Made by a program: the position numbers and the translations under genes. From CAIPFQ01 sp964641775 (GTDB lineage Bacteria > Chlamydiota > Chlamydiia > Chlamydiales > SM23-39): DNA of 6,162 nucleotides. Under the pieces are notes generated by a model. It worked only from the letters and a program-made list of their open reading frames with translations. It searched no databases and had not been told where the DNA came from. Shown piece by piece: positions 6,071 to 6,162 of the stretch. Every line of letters begins with the position of its first letter. Within the stretch, counting starts at the first letter, position 1. The DNA is taken from positions 1 through 6,162 of the forward strand of contig CAZXLK010000084.1 of NCBI GenBank assembly GCA_964641775.1, given 5' to 3'.

Positions 6071-6162
6071 CGGGGCCCCCGAAAATGCATCATTTTTGGG
6101 GAAGAAGGGGGCCCCCGAAAATGCATCATTTTTGGGGAAGAAGGGGGCCCCCGAAAATGCAT
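6071..6162. repeat. 36-base tandem repeat, about 2.6 copies, continuing past the window
   Basis: Copies at 6071-6106 and 6107-6142 differ by one base (C6071 for G6107); a third, partial copy (6143-6162) runs off the end. Each unit contains the palindrome GGGGGCCCCC (one base short in the first copy), then a hairpin of CCCC-G-AAAATG, loop CAT, CATTTT-T-GGGG (6077-6101 in copy 1; 11 pairs including one G-T), then AAGAA. The period is a multiple of three and five of the six reading frames are free of stops, so a 12-residue protein repeat is possible. There are no spacers, so it is not a CRISPR array. It lies directly upstream of the candidate glgC promoter. Confidence 0.9.

Noticed and set aside
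6071..6162. CRISPR array
   Set aside because: The 36-base period resembles a CRISPR repeat length, but copies abut directly with no unique spacers and no cas genes are present.

Overview
This 6,162-base window looks like a complete short contig from a bacterium, probably an environmental member of the Chlamydiota (Parachlamydia/Waddlia/Simkania-like). That assignment is an inference. It rests on a metallophosphoesterase of the 'GDISWAM / GNHDYWW' type close to a GlgC glucose-1-phosphate adenylyltransferase, a pairing I recall from chlamydial genomes, together with diverged pseudopilin-like genes outside a complete secretion cluster and weak or absent Shine-Dalgarno sequences. No rRNA, tRNA or marker gene is present to settle it.

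Layout, left to right. Positions 1-128 hold a large nested near-palindrome with side hairpins. A leftward operon then runs from about 3423 down to 130: an OPT-family oligopeptide/metal-chelate transporter (1567-3423), a GspJ-like minor pseudopilin (915-1547), and an unrecognised membrane-anchored protein (130-918) whose start overlaps the pseudopilin stop (ATGA). Divergently, only 24 bases away, a rightward pair starts: a calcineurin-like metallophosphoesterase (3448-4200) and, again through an ATGA overlap, a short GspI-like pseudopilin (4197-4622). A hexamer-rich inverted repeat (about 4619-4738) separates this pair from the convergent glgC (4731-6023, leftward). Upstream of glgC there is a candidate near-leaderless promoter, then a 36-base tandem repeat (6071-6162) that runs off the window.

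How the genes fit together: GlgC makes ADP-glucose for glycogen synthesis; the OPT protein would import peptides or metal chelates; the phosphoesterase is a predicted soluble metal-dependent hydrolase of unknown substrate. The two pseudopilin-like proteins and perhaps the 262-residue protein would belong to a type II secretion or type IV pilus-like assembly whose core genes are not in the window. The most unusual features are proline at the -1 position of the prepilin cleavage motif in both pseudopilins, the structure-conserving repeat at the left end, the 36-base tandem hairpin array beside the glgC promoter, and the two-flavour hexamer inverted repeat between the convergent genes. Both ends of the window fall in repeats, as expected where a short-read assembly broke.
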